Shown: positions 7,501 through 17,845 of the stretch, piece after piece | Layout: each line of letters starts with the position of its first letter | How positions within the stretch are numbered: the first letter of the stretch is position 1 | NCBI GenBank assembly: GCA_963839165.1 | Contig: CAWIUG010000005.1 | Span: forward strand, 1,178,001-1,242,000 | Source of the DNA: DATFVA01 sp963839165 | GTDB lineage: Bacteria > Bacteroidota > Ignavibacteria > Ignavibacteriales > Ignavibacteriaceae | DNA: 64,000 bases | Direction of reading: 5' to 3' | Translations under genes and position numbers: made by a program | The notes under the pieces: generated by a model | What the model saw: the letters and a program-made list of their open reading frames with translations, nothing else | What the model was told of the DNA's origin: nothing | The model's database searches: none

Positions 7501-9832
7501 ATGACTAAAATTACAGCCCTCACACTTGTTTATCTTTTATTTCTTTCTTATACAGGTTTCAGTCAGACCAGATATGGCAGTATAACGGGAGTTGTAAAAG
7601 CAGCTGAAAATGAAGCGGCGGTTGACGCAAATGTTCTGCTTGAAGGTACGCCGAGGGGTACCACTACCGATACTACAGGCAGGTTTACAATAAGCAGACT
7701 TTCGCCGGGTACATATATTATAAAAATTTCCTACCTGGGATATTTTCCGTATGAATCAAAAGTTGAAGTATTTGATAACCAGCTTACAGAGTTAAAAGAA
7801 ATTATTCTTGCTCCTTCACAGACTGAACTTTCTGAAGTTCTTGTTACCAGCCGGAAGGTCGGGAAATTTAATAATCCGGAGAGTAGTTACATTCTGAAAA
7901 TCCCTGTAAGGAATATCGAAACTCCCAAAGTGTACAGTACAAGCAGCATGACTGTCCTTAATGAACAGAATATAACGGACATATCGTCGGCAATAAGAAC
8001 TGTTCCGGGAGGGATCATGACATCAGAAAACTCTATCGGAGTGCTGGGTACAATTGTAAGAGGCTTCAAGACTCTCGCTTATATCCGCAACGGTTTATAC
8101 AGCCTGAATCCCAACGGAGGAGATCTTCAGAATATAGAAAGACTCGAATTAATAAAAGGACCCTCGGGTGTTATTTATGGAACTGCTGGAGTCTCGAACG
8201 GAGGTTTGCTGAACATCGTTACAAAAAAACCTTTCACAACCAGATACATAAATACAGGAATTATCCTAGGGAGCTTTAACCGCCAGAGGTATACAGCCGA
8301 CCTTAATTTCCCGCTGGATAATCAGAAGGATCTGCTTTTCAGGTTTAACGGCGCGGTTAGTTCAGAAGGCACATTCCAGGATATAGTACATAAAAACGCC
8401 TATCTGATAGCCCCAGCCCTGTCTTATAATATAAATAAGAACATCAGGCTTTTCGCTGAAGCCGATATAAATAGTATGAGTTATACCGCGACAACCACAT
8501 TTAATGGTGCCGGAAAACTTAATGTCAGTTCGATTGATCAGATCAAAACCGATTACTTTCGGTCGTACAGTACCGACCGTACTGATAATCTTCCGAACTT
8601 CGCGCAGAATTACCAGGGCAAATTAGATATTGACCTTTCAGATAATCTTCAGTACAACCTCGGAGTCGCATTTGCCGACTTTTCACTGAACGGCACTGTA
8701 ATTCTTCTGAATCCTGAAAACGATACAATGCTCATAAGGGAATTTTACGATTATAACGGGCAGTACAACACCCTGGATATACAGCAGAACCTTACAGGAA
8801 ATTTCAAAACATTCGGATTCAAAAATATGTTTATAACGGGTGTAGATTATAAACGGGCAGGAGCTTCGGTGGGCGGAGGAATTGTTGTAAAAGCCGACAG
8901 CGTGACTTATACCAGGACCGATACCCCCGTAATGGACGTTAATAAACTCAGGTTGTCATATGATCTTACTTTTTCGAGGGATGAACGTGAGGAAGTTTAC
9001 TCGGTTTACTTCTCAGATTTTATAAACATTACTTCAAAGCTAAAGGTGATGGGGGGACTCAGGTATGAATATTTGAATTATAAAGGGAATAAGAATCTTT
9101 ATACTTCTGATATGATAACAAAACCGTTCAACCAGGGATCATTAGTCCCGCAGGCTGGTCTCAGCTACCAGATAATTGATAGCGTTTTCTCTTTGTTCAC
9201 AAATTTTCTTGAGGGCTATGAGTATGTTGTCCCGAATTCGCAGGGTCAGTCATTTCAAACCCGAATACGCTTCTCAGAGCGAGGCGGGTTTCAAGACTCA
9301 CCTGTTTAATAACAGGTTATCGTCAACAATTAGTTATTACTATATTTTAGTAAGACACAAAGTAAGACCTGACCGCAATAATCCTCTCCTCTCTGTGCAG
9401 GACGGTTCTCAAAAAAGTGAGGGACTTGACGCCGATATCAGGATAAACCCTGTACCGGGTTTGAATATAATCTTGGGATACAGTTACAATAAGAGCCGTC
9501 TTGTAAAAGCTTCTGAGTTGATTGAAGGTAAAAGGCCACCGGGAACTCCGGAGAATATTCTCAATCTCTGGGTGAGTTATTCATTTAATAATCCAATTAG
9601 TGGTTTGGGCATCGGGGCGGGACTAACGTATAACGATAAATTTTATTATGATGACCTGAACAAACTTATTATACCGGCTTCTTTAAGACTGAAAACCAGT
9701 ATTTTCTATAATGCCGGGCATTTCCGCACAGCACTCGTGATTGGTAATATTACCGGTCAGCGGTACTGGGATGTTAACGGAAACCCTCAGCCGCTAAGAA
9801 ACCTGTCAGTAAGTACTAATATCATATTTTAA
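7501..9832 (+). pseudogene. TonB-dependent receptor (siderophore-type), one frameshift
   Basis: Outer-membrane TonB-dependent receptor with a signal peptide (from ATG 7501; an upstream in-frame TTG at 7471 lacks support), a carboxypeptidase-regulatory-like domain (GSITGVVKAAENEAAVD ... YPYESK-type strands, about residues 25-110), a plug domain (ALITDISSAIRTVPG-like region, then ERLELIKGPSGVIYG) and a beta-barrel with a terminal aromatic strand (STNIIF). The plug resembles siderophore receptors. The frame breaks near 9258-9262: the first part reads to 9309, and the barrel resumes in the +1 frame and ends at 9832. Removing one base around TTTCAAA joins SQGQSF to KPEYASQSEAGF, the expected barrel sequence. 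The next gene is a sensor kinase, 89 bases downstream. Broken gene or sequence error; see findings. Confidence 0.85.
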
Positions 9833-9921
9833 GTCAGTGATATGATTTAAATCAAGCAATTTTAATTAATATGTGCTTAAGGTTAAGTCATTCAAAACTT
9901 CTTTTTTTTATACGGTAGTTA

Positions 9922-12900
9922 ATGCGAAATTTATCCTTAGAGAAGAAATTACCGGCAATTATCTCGTTTCTGATCCTGCTGATAATTTTGACTCTATCCT
10001 GGACCGCTTATTTTGGAGTAAGACGAGCTTCTCAGCAGGTAGCACAGGAACGCCTGAAAACCTTAGTAGAACAATTCCGCGATATTTTCCATACGTCATC
10101 TGAAAATCTAAAAGCATCCACAAATGAAATTGCGCTCAAGAAACCTGTTGTAAATCTTCTACTGAATCCAGGGAAAGTCGATCTCGACAATTATTTCCGC
10201 AATTTACCCTCACTGCGGGGCGACACGCTTACAATGGCATTTCAGGTGCTTGACAGAAATCAAACTATTCTTTACAGTTCAAGACGATCCGGCTCACCAC
10301 TACCGAAAATTGAAGATACCGTTTATTCCACCGCTTCTGTTAACCCGAACTTCAATGCGATAGGAAGGATTCAGGTACAGAGAGACACGATGATCTATCC
10401 TGTTGTAGCTTCCGTTAAGAAAAATAATCATACAATAGGATATCTTGTCAGGTGGCGGCTTCTTATGTCGAGCCGGAAAAACATTCAGAATATCAACAAA
10501 CTGCTGGGTGAGAACGCTTCTATTTATGTGGGAAATGCTGATAATTCATTCTGGACAAATTTCTCTGAACTGATTTCCGTACATGTATTTTAGTTCCGGT
10601 AGAAATCCTGGTGAATATTCCAAGCCGGATAAAAATCGCGTCTTAGGTGCATTTAACACAATACCCGGCACACCCTGGGCATATATAATCGAATTATCCA
10701 AAAACGCCATACTTGAAGCTTCAGATCGTTTTCTGAGATGGATACTGACAATCGACTTCCTGGTTCTTTTGGGCGGGTTTGCGTTAACCTGGTTTGTTAG
10801 CCGCAGAATTACCGAACCAATAAATAAATTATCATCTGCAGCGGGACGGATCGCGGAGGGAAATTACCAGCAGCAGGTGGATATAAGGAGGAACGATGAA
10901 CTGGGACAGCTTGCGCGGGCATTCAATACAATGTCTGAAAAGATAAGACATTCTAAAAGCGAGGCTTGAGAATACCGTGAAGGAAAGGACCTCGCAGCTG
11001 GAATCTGCCAACAAGGAACTTGACGGTCTTAATCATAAACTGAAGGAGCTTGATCAGCTTAAGACCAATTTCTTTACAAACATTTCGCACGAACTCAGAA
11101 CGCCGTTAACACTGATTCTTGGCCCCCTGGAAAAGCTACGGCAGGATGATGAGATTTCCGGTAGCTCACGCAGGCAGCTGCAGGTAATTCACCGGAATGC
11201 GGGGGTGCTTCTTAAGCAGGTTAACAATCTGCTGGATCTTTCAAGGCTTGAAGCAGGCAAGCTTCATCTCAACTACGAGGAATTTGATCTTGTTAAACTG
11301 ATAAACATAATTGCCGCGCAGTTTGAACGATTTAAAAATGAAAGAGATATCGATCTTATCATAAAAGCTCCGAAAGAACTTATTGTACAGGCTGATTCCG
11401 AAAAAATTGAAAGAATAATTACGAACCTTATTGCTAATGCCTTTAAGTTCACACCCGTGGGTGGCAAAATTGAAATAGCTGCGTCGCTGGGGGAAGATGA
11501 GGCTGTAGTTAAAGTCAGAGATTCAGGTCCCGGCATCGAGGCCTCTTTACTTGGATGTATCTTTGACCGTTTCCAGGGTACGGATGTATACCTGACCGGT
11601 AATTCCGGCAGTTCGGGACTCGGATTATCAATAGCGCGGGAATTCATCGAACTTCATAAAGGTAAAATCGGCGCGATAAATTCTGCAGAAGGAGGAGCCG
11701 AGTTCATCATTAGTCTGCCTCTGAAAGCTGCGAACAAAAAAGAAGCCGGCGAAGGTCCCCTTCCCCGCAGGGATCGGATAGAATTAAAAAACACTGCTGT
11801 TGTTCCTCCCTACCACGAAGAAGTTCAGGAACCCCCGGAAGTTCAATCCTCGCAGAAACAGGGAGCTAAAAAGAAAGCCTGCATACTTGTTGTTGAAGAC
11901 AACGCTGATATGAGTGAATTTATAACGGGAGTGCTGTCAGACAAATATCAGGTTGAATGCGCGTTTAACGGGGCGGAGGGATTGGAAAAAACGCTCAAAC
12001 ATTTCCCGGATCTGATTATCAGCGATATAATGACGCCGGTAATGTCAGGTAACGAGATGATCACCAAACTTAAAGAAAACAACCGGACGAAAGATATACC
12101 TGTTCTCATCCTGTCGGCAAAAACAGAAGATGTTTTCAGGATGGAGATGTTAAAATCCGGAGCGCAGGATTATCTTAACAAGCCATTCTCTATTGAAGAA
12201 CTGAAAGTCAGGACTAACAATATCATTGAGATGAAATTATCAAAGGATCTGTTAAGAAGGGAACTTGACCGTTACTCAGAAGAGTCTGTCGCAGCTTGTT
12301 GAAGAACTTGCGGAGAAAAAACACATGCTGGAATCCTCTCTGTCGGAAAAGACCCTGCTGTTAAAAGAGATTCACCACAGGGTGAAGAATAACCTGCAGA
12401 TCATCGCCAGCCTTCTCAACCTGCAGATGTCATCAATAAAAGACCCGGCGATGCTGGAAGTCTTTAAAGAGAGTCAGAACCGAATCAGGTCGATGGCGCT
12501 TATCCATGAAAAGCTTTACAGTTCCCGTGACGGATTCGCAAAAATCAATTTAAGAGGATATATAGACGATCTGATAAATTATTTATTCAGAACGTACAAG
12601 CTTTCATCCGCGAAAGTCAAATTAAACATAGAAGTTCCCGAAATCATAATTAACCTGGATTCAGCAGTATCTATAGGTCTCATACTAAGCGAGCTGATAA
12701 CCAATTCAATCAAGTACGCGTTAAATGATAAGGGAGAGGGAATTCTTTCTGTAAAGTACCAGGATACAAACGGTAGAGGCACGATCCTTTCAGTATCCGA
12801 CACCGGGAAAGGGATTTCCAATAAAGAGGAAGAAACCAAGGACACACTCGGGATGGTAATTATCTCCAGCTTAATCGAACAGCTTAAAGGAACATATGAA

Positions 12901-12999
12901 ATAATCTCAGATCAGGGCACAGAAGTCCGCATCCATTTCCCCTATTCCCTCACCCCTCAAATGCCCGAAAACCAGTTCAGCAGTCAGCCTAACCCCTGA
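9922..12999 (+). pseudogene. Large hybrid sensor histidine kinase, three frameshifts
   Basis: Read in pieces this is one membrane sensor kinase of about 1000 residues. Piece 1 (9922-10593): N-terminal membrane segment (IISFLILLIILTLSW) and a periplasmic Cache-like sensor. Piece 2 (10583-10969): end of the sensor, second membrane segment (LTIDFLVLLGGFALTW) and a HAMP domain (SRRITEPINKLSSAAGRIAEG). Piece 3 (10977-12302): coiled coil, HisKA (ISHELRTPLTLIL), HATPase (NLIANAFKF, DSGPGI, GSSGLGLSIA) and a receiver (ISDIMTPVMSG). Piece 4 (12265-12999): a HisKA_2-type module (EIHHRVKNNLQIIASLLNL) with a second HATPase. Each junction needs the same correction, one surplus base, near 10574-10583, 10955-10965 and 12275-12290. 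Piece 4 could instead be a separate overlapping kinase gene. It probably signals with the adjacent TonB receptor. Confidence 0.82.
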
Positions 13000-13106
13000 A
13001 GCCTTGCCTTTCTCCTGATATATAATTAAAGAAAACCTAAAAAACTTTATTATAATATTTCATAATTAAAGACAGCAGGAAGATAACCGGGAACGAATAT
13101 CAGGTT

Positions 13107-13464
13107 CTAATACATAAGATAGATCTTACTTTTGTTATTCCAGCCGGACTGATTCTGGTATTTGACAAAATAGATTTTTATGTCAGACTGGTTTTCGTAG
13201 TCTACGAAATATATTTTCTTATCGGCCTGGTTTGAGTAATCTGTGAAGAACCACTTCCCTTCATTCCCTTCCGCCAGGTTAGAGTATTCAACTTTGTAAA
13301 CTTTCAGATCTGCCTGGTTCTCATATTCCACCACATATACCTTTAACATCGGCCTGGTTGGCATATTCAACGGAATAAACTTTCTGGGCGAATGCGGCAC
13401 CATGGTCTCCCCCCGCAAAAGCGAACATACTTATCAGGATAAACGCGGAGGTAAATGTCTTCAT
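13107..13464 (-). pseudogene. Secreted 13-residue tandem-repeat protein (DUF6150-like), frameshifted
   Basis: The ATG at 13464 opens a signal peptide (MKTFTSAFILISMFAFAGG ... AFA) and then a repeat array. After a one-base shift near 13340 (surplus G in AAAGG) the array reads: KVYSVEYANQADV, KVYVVEYENQADL, KVYKVEYSNLAEG, KWFFTDYSNQADK, KIYFVDYENQSDI, KIYFVKYQNQSGW. The consensus is K-hydrophobic-Y/F-x-V-x-Y-x-N-Q-A/S-D. Such alternating-strand repeats resemble DUF6150 proteins and predict a small beta-solenoid or sheet in the periplasm or outside. Its start overlaps the stop of the DUF2779 gene as ATGA (13461-13464), implying translational coupling. Function unknown. Without the frame correction only the repeat part is visible. 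Confidence 0.75.
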
Positions 13465-14933
13465 TTATTAAGTACCTCATAAATTTTTACCATGGCCAGA
13501 GTGTCGGTTCCGCAGTATTCCAGAAGCTGCCGGCGGACCTCATTTACACAGTTCACATCCTTTTCAAAATAGAGACTTTCAAAAGCTCTTGAGGCCATTC
13601 CTCCCTCTCCTATTTCAAGTCCGGCATATGACATCTCAGGCACCAGCGCTGGCAGCACCGACTTTATCGAATAGCTCCCGTTCATTTCAGGGGTGTAATA
13701 CTGCTTCTGCCTGAACAGCACCATCAGGTCCTTAACCCTTGATAATACATTCTCAATTCTTTTGGCGTATGCAGGAAAATCCACCGCCAGCTCTCTTAAC
13801 CGGGTAGATTCAAACGCCTTATTGTATACCAGGACGTCACCACTCTTCCCGATATCCTTCAGCAGGTTCTTTAAAAACGAAACCCTCGGATCCCCTACAG
13901 CGTCAGCCAGGAACTCATAATGCATCAGCTCAGAACCCGGAGTTTCCTTATAGTGAAGAGAATACTGAAACGGGATCTGCTGGTAGGGGCGTGAGTTGTC
14001 GAATAAAGGGACGGCGGGATTAAACGTTTCAAAGTCGAGGAAATAAAGAGGATATGAAAAAGAATCCATTAGATCTCTTACCGCTTTAATATCTATATGA
14101 GAATTCCCGTTCTTATATCCGTCAACCTGAAGCGATTGAGCATCGTTCAGCGGATAATCATCGGGAATATCTTTCAGGGTGACTATTCCGTCATTATACA
14201 ACGCGAATTTTTTCTTACTCTGCATACCGGCAATCTCAAAAACTGAATGCTCAGGAATATCTTTCCAGCAATACCCAAGAAATGAACAGGCGTAGGGATC
14301 ACTGCAGTAAGGACCAATGCCGATCCGCGGGATCTCTTTCCCCGCAAGCAGTTTTTTGAATTTTTTGATATTCTCCTTAACAAACCCCTGCATCTCAATA
14401 ACCCGCTCCTTCACCGATTCGATAATGAACAATTCTTTTATATCTAGTTCGCCCTGCCTTATGTACCGGTTATTTACATAAACCACTGACACGTCATCTA
14501 CCTCAAGTCCGCAATTCGAAATAACATAATACTGCACCGCGGCATCCGGAATGTTCACATCTTTAACTGACGTAGAACTTTTCACCTCATAGATCTTCCA
14601 CTTATTCCCCCTTCTCACCATGATATCGGCGATAACAAGAACCCCGTCAAATAAAAAAGCCGCTTCATAAATTATGCGGCAGCCGCTGTCAATAAGTTCT
14701 TTAGTGAGCGCGGCCTGCTGATCAGTTTTCAGCGGGTCATTAAGGGAAGCGTCCCTGCCGCCGGGGAAAAGATCCTGAGCGAGAATGCCCACGCTGTGAC
14801 CCGTTCGAAATATAGCCTGCTGCCCTTCTGTTATTTCGTCAGCCAGATCGTGATGATGTTTATAAAGATAGAGACCTTTTCCGCACTGAAGTCCCTTAAG
14901 AAAAGACGATTTGCTGAGTATATGCGACGCCAT
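13461..14933 (-). CDS. DUF2779 protein: Cas4/RecB-like nuclease fused to exonuclease-like domain
   Basis: The 490-residue protein has an N-terminal PD-(D/E)XK nuclease of the Cas4/RecB type. Asp103 (IADIMV) and Glu116-x-Lys118 (YEVKSS) supply the metal site, and four Cys (Cys17, then Cys210, Cys216, Cys222) are placed as in the iron-sulfur cluster of Cas4 and AddB. The C-terminal half opens with YFLDFETF (Asp300, Glu302), the first motif of DEDD exonucleases with an RNase H fold, and ends with a conserved YCGTDTLAMVKIYEVL that would hold a late Asp. This is the DUF2779 layout. Likely acts on DNA ends or foreign nucleic acid. The WYL regulator lies 78 bases upstream on the same strand and the repeat protein is coupled downstream. 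Confidence 0.82.
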   Translation of the reverse strand: MASHILSKSSFLKGLQCGKGLYLYKHHHDLADEITEGQQAIFRTGHSVGILAQDLFPGGRDASLNDPLKTDQQAALTKELIDSGCRIIYEAAFLFDGVLVIADIMVRRGNKWKIYEVKSSTSVKDVNIPDAAVQYYVISNCGLEVDDVSVVYVNNRYIRQGELDIKELFIIESVKERVIEMQGFVKENIKKFKKLLAGKEIPRIGIGPYCSDPYACSFLGYCWKDIPEHSVFEIAGMQSKKKFALYNDGIVTLKDIPDDYPLNDAQSLQVDGYKNGNSHIDIKAVRDLMDSFSYPLYFLDFETFNPAVPLFDNSRPYQQIPFQYSLHYKETPGSELMHYEFLADAVGDPRVSFLKNLLKDIGKSGDVLVYNKAFESTRLRELAVDFPAYAKRIENVLSRVKDLMVLFRQKQYYTPEMNGSYSIKSVLPALVPEMSYAGLEIGEGGMASRAFESLYFEKDVNCVNEVRRQLLEYCGTDTLAMVKIYEVLNK

Positions 14934-15011
14934 AAAGCACCTGAAGTAATTTTAATTGAACTAATTCAAAAATATATCAGCTCCCCTCCCTATGCGTATC
15001 GCAGGACGATA

Positions 15012-15872
15012 CTAATAATTGCTGAGCACCTCCGTTGCCAGATTTATCACATGCTCCTTCAGTTCCAGGGGACCCAGCACTTTCACGCCCTCTCCCCGGC
15101 TCACAATCCATCCGGCGATCTCATTAAGCGAATTAACAGTACACTCAAAAATTATCGATCCATCCTCATTACGGCTGATCTCCTGGCCGGCAATCAGCAT
15201 CCTCGGTCTGACCCTTTCCGCCCAGTAAGGAGAAAGATGTAGCTTCACCCTGAACATATCATCGCCCAGCCAGGTTTTCCACGAATGCTTAAACAGGTCG
15301 GGGAACCTGTACCCGCTCTTCTCAAAACTTCTGCCCGCCGATGTAACGGCAACGATTTTATCGATTATATACTGCTTCATTTTTCCGTCAGAGCCCGCCA
15401 GCAGTCGCCAGCTCCCCTCATTCTGGAAAATCAGCAGCGGTTCAATCATCTTCCTGCATTCAACCTTCGAGCCCATCTTATTATAATCGATCTCAGCCGA
15501 CTCGCTGTTATCGATGCAGAGCTGAAGCGTAACAAAAATGCCGAGCGCATCGGAGCCTTTCTGTTCAACAAGAAGAGAGGTTGATTTGTCGAGTGCATAG
15601 TCGTTGTGGTTTAATCCCGCATAGTGAAGTATAATATCAACCAGCTTTTCCGGGGGGAGATCGGTACAGATGCAGACCCCGTTCTTTTTATGCGAATGGA
15701 TATCGATACCGTACGACCTGAGGTCCTGCAGGTCCCTTTTAATAGTAAGCTCCTCCACGCGGAAAAAATTGGAAAGGTCGAACGTTCTTACCGGTTTCGG
15801 AAAAGGCTTACCTGAAAGGCATATACCAAGGATCTCTATCTGGCGCTTGAATTTTGATTGAAAGTCGAACAT
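15012..15872 (-). CDS. WYL-domain transcriptional regulator
   Basis: A 286-residue regulator with an N-terminal winged helix (FKRQIEILGICLSG ... FFRVEELTIKRDLQDLRSYGIDI, residues 5-60), a middle WYL domain (RKMIEPLLIFQNEGSWRLLAG, about 140-200) and a C-terminal WCX-type extension. WYL domains bind nucleic acid or nucleotide ligands and often control DNA-repair and defence genes. It heads a probable minus-strand operon with the DUF2779 nuclease, and is divergent from the ARPP-1-like gene, with only 139 bases of shared upstream DNA, so it may regulate both sides. The target is inferred only. Confidence 0.85.
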   Translation of the reverse strand: MFDFQSKFKRQIEILGICLSGKPFPKPVRTFDLSNFFRVEELTIKRDLQDLRSYGIDIHSHKKNGVCICTDLPPEKLVDIILHYAGLNHNDYALDKSTSLLVEQKGSDALGIFVTLQLCIDNSESAEIDYNKMGSKVECRKMIEPLLIFQNEGSWRLLAGSDGKMKQYIIDKIVAVTSAGRSFEKSGYRFPDLFKHSWKTWLGDDMFRVKLHLSPYWAERVRPRMLIAGQEISRNEDGSIIFECTVNSLNEIAGWIVSRGEGVKVLGPLELKEHVINLATEVLSNY

Positions 15873-16011
15873 GCTTCTTCCCCGATGATTAAAACCTGGT
15901 GAAAAATAATACTTAAGGGGAGATTAAGCAACAGTCCCCAATAATATCATCAAATGATACGCGTTCCTCCTCCCCCATGTCAGATTTGCATCAGTTAATA
16001 AGGAGCATAAA

Positions 16012-16953
16012 ATGACGATCGAAATAAGTTCCTTCCACAAACACAAAAGACTTTCCGTAGTGCAGTTCAGAACGATGCCGAACAACACGTTTGAATATAT
16101 CTCAGGCGCGCAGGCAGTAAAAGACGACCTGATCCAGGTTAAAGAGGCGAGCGACACCGGCAGTGTAAACAATCTGCACCTGTACAACCTTTCCGACAAA
16201 TACGTTTTCTTTATGGACGGGGACATCCTGACCGGGGCAAAGCAGAACAGGGTGCTGAACACGAGCGTACTGATAGCGCCGAACACCAAGATCAACCTTC
16301 CCGTAAGCTGTGTTGAGCAGGGGCGGTGGAACGCGGTATCCGATAAATTCAATACATCCGGATGGTTGTCACCCCAGAAACTCAGGGCAAAGAAATCGCG
16401 CGCGGTAGATGAGAGTCTGAAGCAGAGCGAAGGCCATATGGCATCGCAGGGGGAAGTATGGAATGATGTAGCGGACTACTCGACGGCATTCAGCGTAAAG
16501 TCGCCCACCATGAGTTTAACCGATGTATATGACAAGAAGAAAGAAGACTTCGACTCATTCATCAAGAACTACCCGGCAGACAGCGGGGCAAACGGACTGG
16601 CGATCTTTACCGACCGGGAGCTGCTGAATATAGACCTCTTCAACAGGAAAGACATATACCTCGAATACTACCCGCGGATACTCAAAAGCGCCGCTATGGA
16701 AATAGCCGCCCTGAAAGAGAAAGAAAACGAAATTACAGAAGCCGAAGCGAAGTACAAGACAGTAGAGTTATTCGACAACCTTGAGAAAATGAAATACACC
16801 GAACACCGCGGCGCAGGTGTAGGTTCAGAAAAGAGGTTCGAGAAAGACAACCTTACAGGATTTGAACTCAGCTTTAAAAATCACCTAATTCATCTTACGT
16901 TATTAAACCTCGGAGAAACGAAACATGGTGAAAGACGGCCCGGAATTTATTAA
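16012..16953 (+). CDS. ARPP-1/DUF6569-like protein
   Basis: A 313-residue cytoplasmic protein with no signal peptide or membrane segment. It resembles the ARPP-1 (DUF6569) family in its core: LSVVQFRT, a QVKEASDTGSVNNLHLYN stretch, FMDGDILTGAKQNRVLNTS, VSCVEQGRWN, then a helical Lys/Glu-rich part. The DGD.L.GAKQNR block and CVE.GRW are the clearest family marks. Biochemical activity is not established for the family as far as can be told here. A strong SD (AAGGAGC) lies 9 bases before ATG. The next gene starts inside its last codons (29-base overlap), implying coupled translation. The C-terminal 15 residues lie in this overlap. Confidence 0.72.
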   Translation: MTIEISSFHKHKRLSVVQFRTMPNNTFEYISGAQAVKDDLIQVKEASDTGSVNNLHLYNLSDKYVFFMDGDILTGAKQNRVLNTSVLIAPNTKINLPVSCVEQGRWNAVSDKFNTSGWLSPQKLRAKKSRAVDESLKQSEGHMASQGEVWNDVADYSTAFSVKSPTMSLTDVYDKKKEDFDSFIKNYPADSGANGLAIFTDRELLNIDLFNRKDIYLEYYPRILKSAAMEIAALKEKENEITEAEAKYKTVELFDNLEKMKYTEHRGAGVGSEKRFEKDNLTGFELSFKNHLIHLTLLNLGETKHGERRPGIY

Positions 16954-17845
16954 CAAAGAGCCAGGGATAGTAAGGGAGTACCTTAGCGCAGTCTCCAGAC
17001 ACAAACTGGAGGTTAATCCCTCCCGACTGAAAATCAACACAGACGGGAGGGACCTTATTCTCGGGGTATTCAACGGAACCATAAAAGAATATCCCTTAAG
17101 GAGAACATTTCTTCATAAGCTGCTGAACTGGTACAATTTCCCCATAAAGCAGCTACGCAGACTGTCGCCCGACACCGTCACCTCAATATGCAACGATTAC
17201 CTGATGAACATCAGGAGGGACAAAGTAACAATAAAAATAGAGCTGGGAGACGCGCTTACCATTGTTAGTCCCGACTACAACGAAATCTCCGATTCCGCTG
17301 TAATAAAAACCTGCGACGCATACGGCATCGACAGCATATCGAGGAACGACTTCTTTATGTCAGTAACCACCGAACACAAAATGAAGACACAGCCGATACC
17401 GGGAGACGAATCAGGGATAGGGATAGACATAGTCAACTCAGAGACCGGCTTCAGGGTGCTGGGAGTATCGCACTTCATCCTGAGGTACGTCTGCACCAAC
17501 GGAGCATTCCTGAAGATCTCAGATGACGCCAGCCGGGTCCATTACGGCAAAGAAGACCTGGGCGAGTTCATCCGGCAGAAGATAAAGAAAGCGGCAGAGC
17601 AAAGATCAGAGATAGCCGAAAAACTAAAGAAGCTCACAGAGAGAACAGTCGAACCCTCACCCGTCCTCATCAAAAGAATGGACATAGCTCTTGGCAAAAA
17701 AGCATCAAGGGGTATTATTGAAAACAGCGAAGGCAAGATAAACCAGTACGATCTCTTCAACACCCTCACCTCAGCCGCCAAACGCCTCCCCCTCTCCCAC
17801 CGCCACTACCTCGAAACCCTCGCCGGCGAACTGCTGGATTATTGA
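16925..17845 (+). CDS. DUF932-like protein
   Basis: A 306-residue soluble protein resembling DUF932 (phage/plasmid-associated) proteins. The recognisable part is the middle block SETGFRVLGVSHFILRYVCTNG, followed by a Lys/Glu-rich helix (about residues 210-245). A GGAG lies 8-14 bases before its ATG inside the upstream gene. It forms a two-gene unit with the ARPP-1-like gene. Its 3' end overlaps the convergent hypothetical gene by 7 bases. DUF932 relatives occur mostly on mobile elements, but there is no integrase or repeat border here. Molecular function is unknown. Confidence 0.65.
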   Translation: MVKDGPEFINKEPGIVREYLSAVSRHKLEVNPSRLKINTDGRDLILGVFNGTIKEYPLRRTFLHKLLNWYNFPIKQLRRLSPDTVTSICNDYLMNIRRDKVTIKIELGDALTIVSPDYNEISDSAVIKTCDAYGIDSISRNDFFMSVTTEHKMKTQPIPGDESGIGIDIVNSETGFRVLGVSHFILRYVCTNGAFLKISDDASRVHYGKEDLGEFIRQKIKKAAEQRSEIAEKLKKLTERTVEPSPVLIKRMDIALGKKASRGIIENSEGKINQYDLFNTLTSAAKRLPLSHRHYLETLAGELLDY

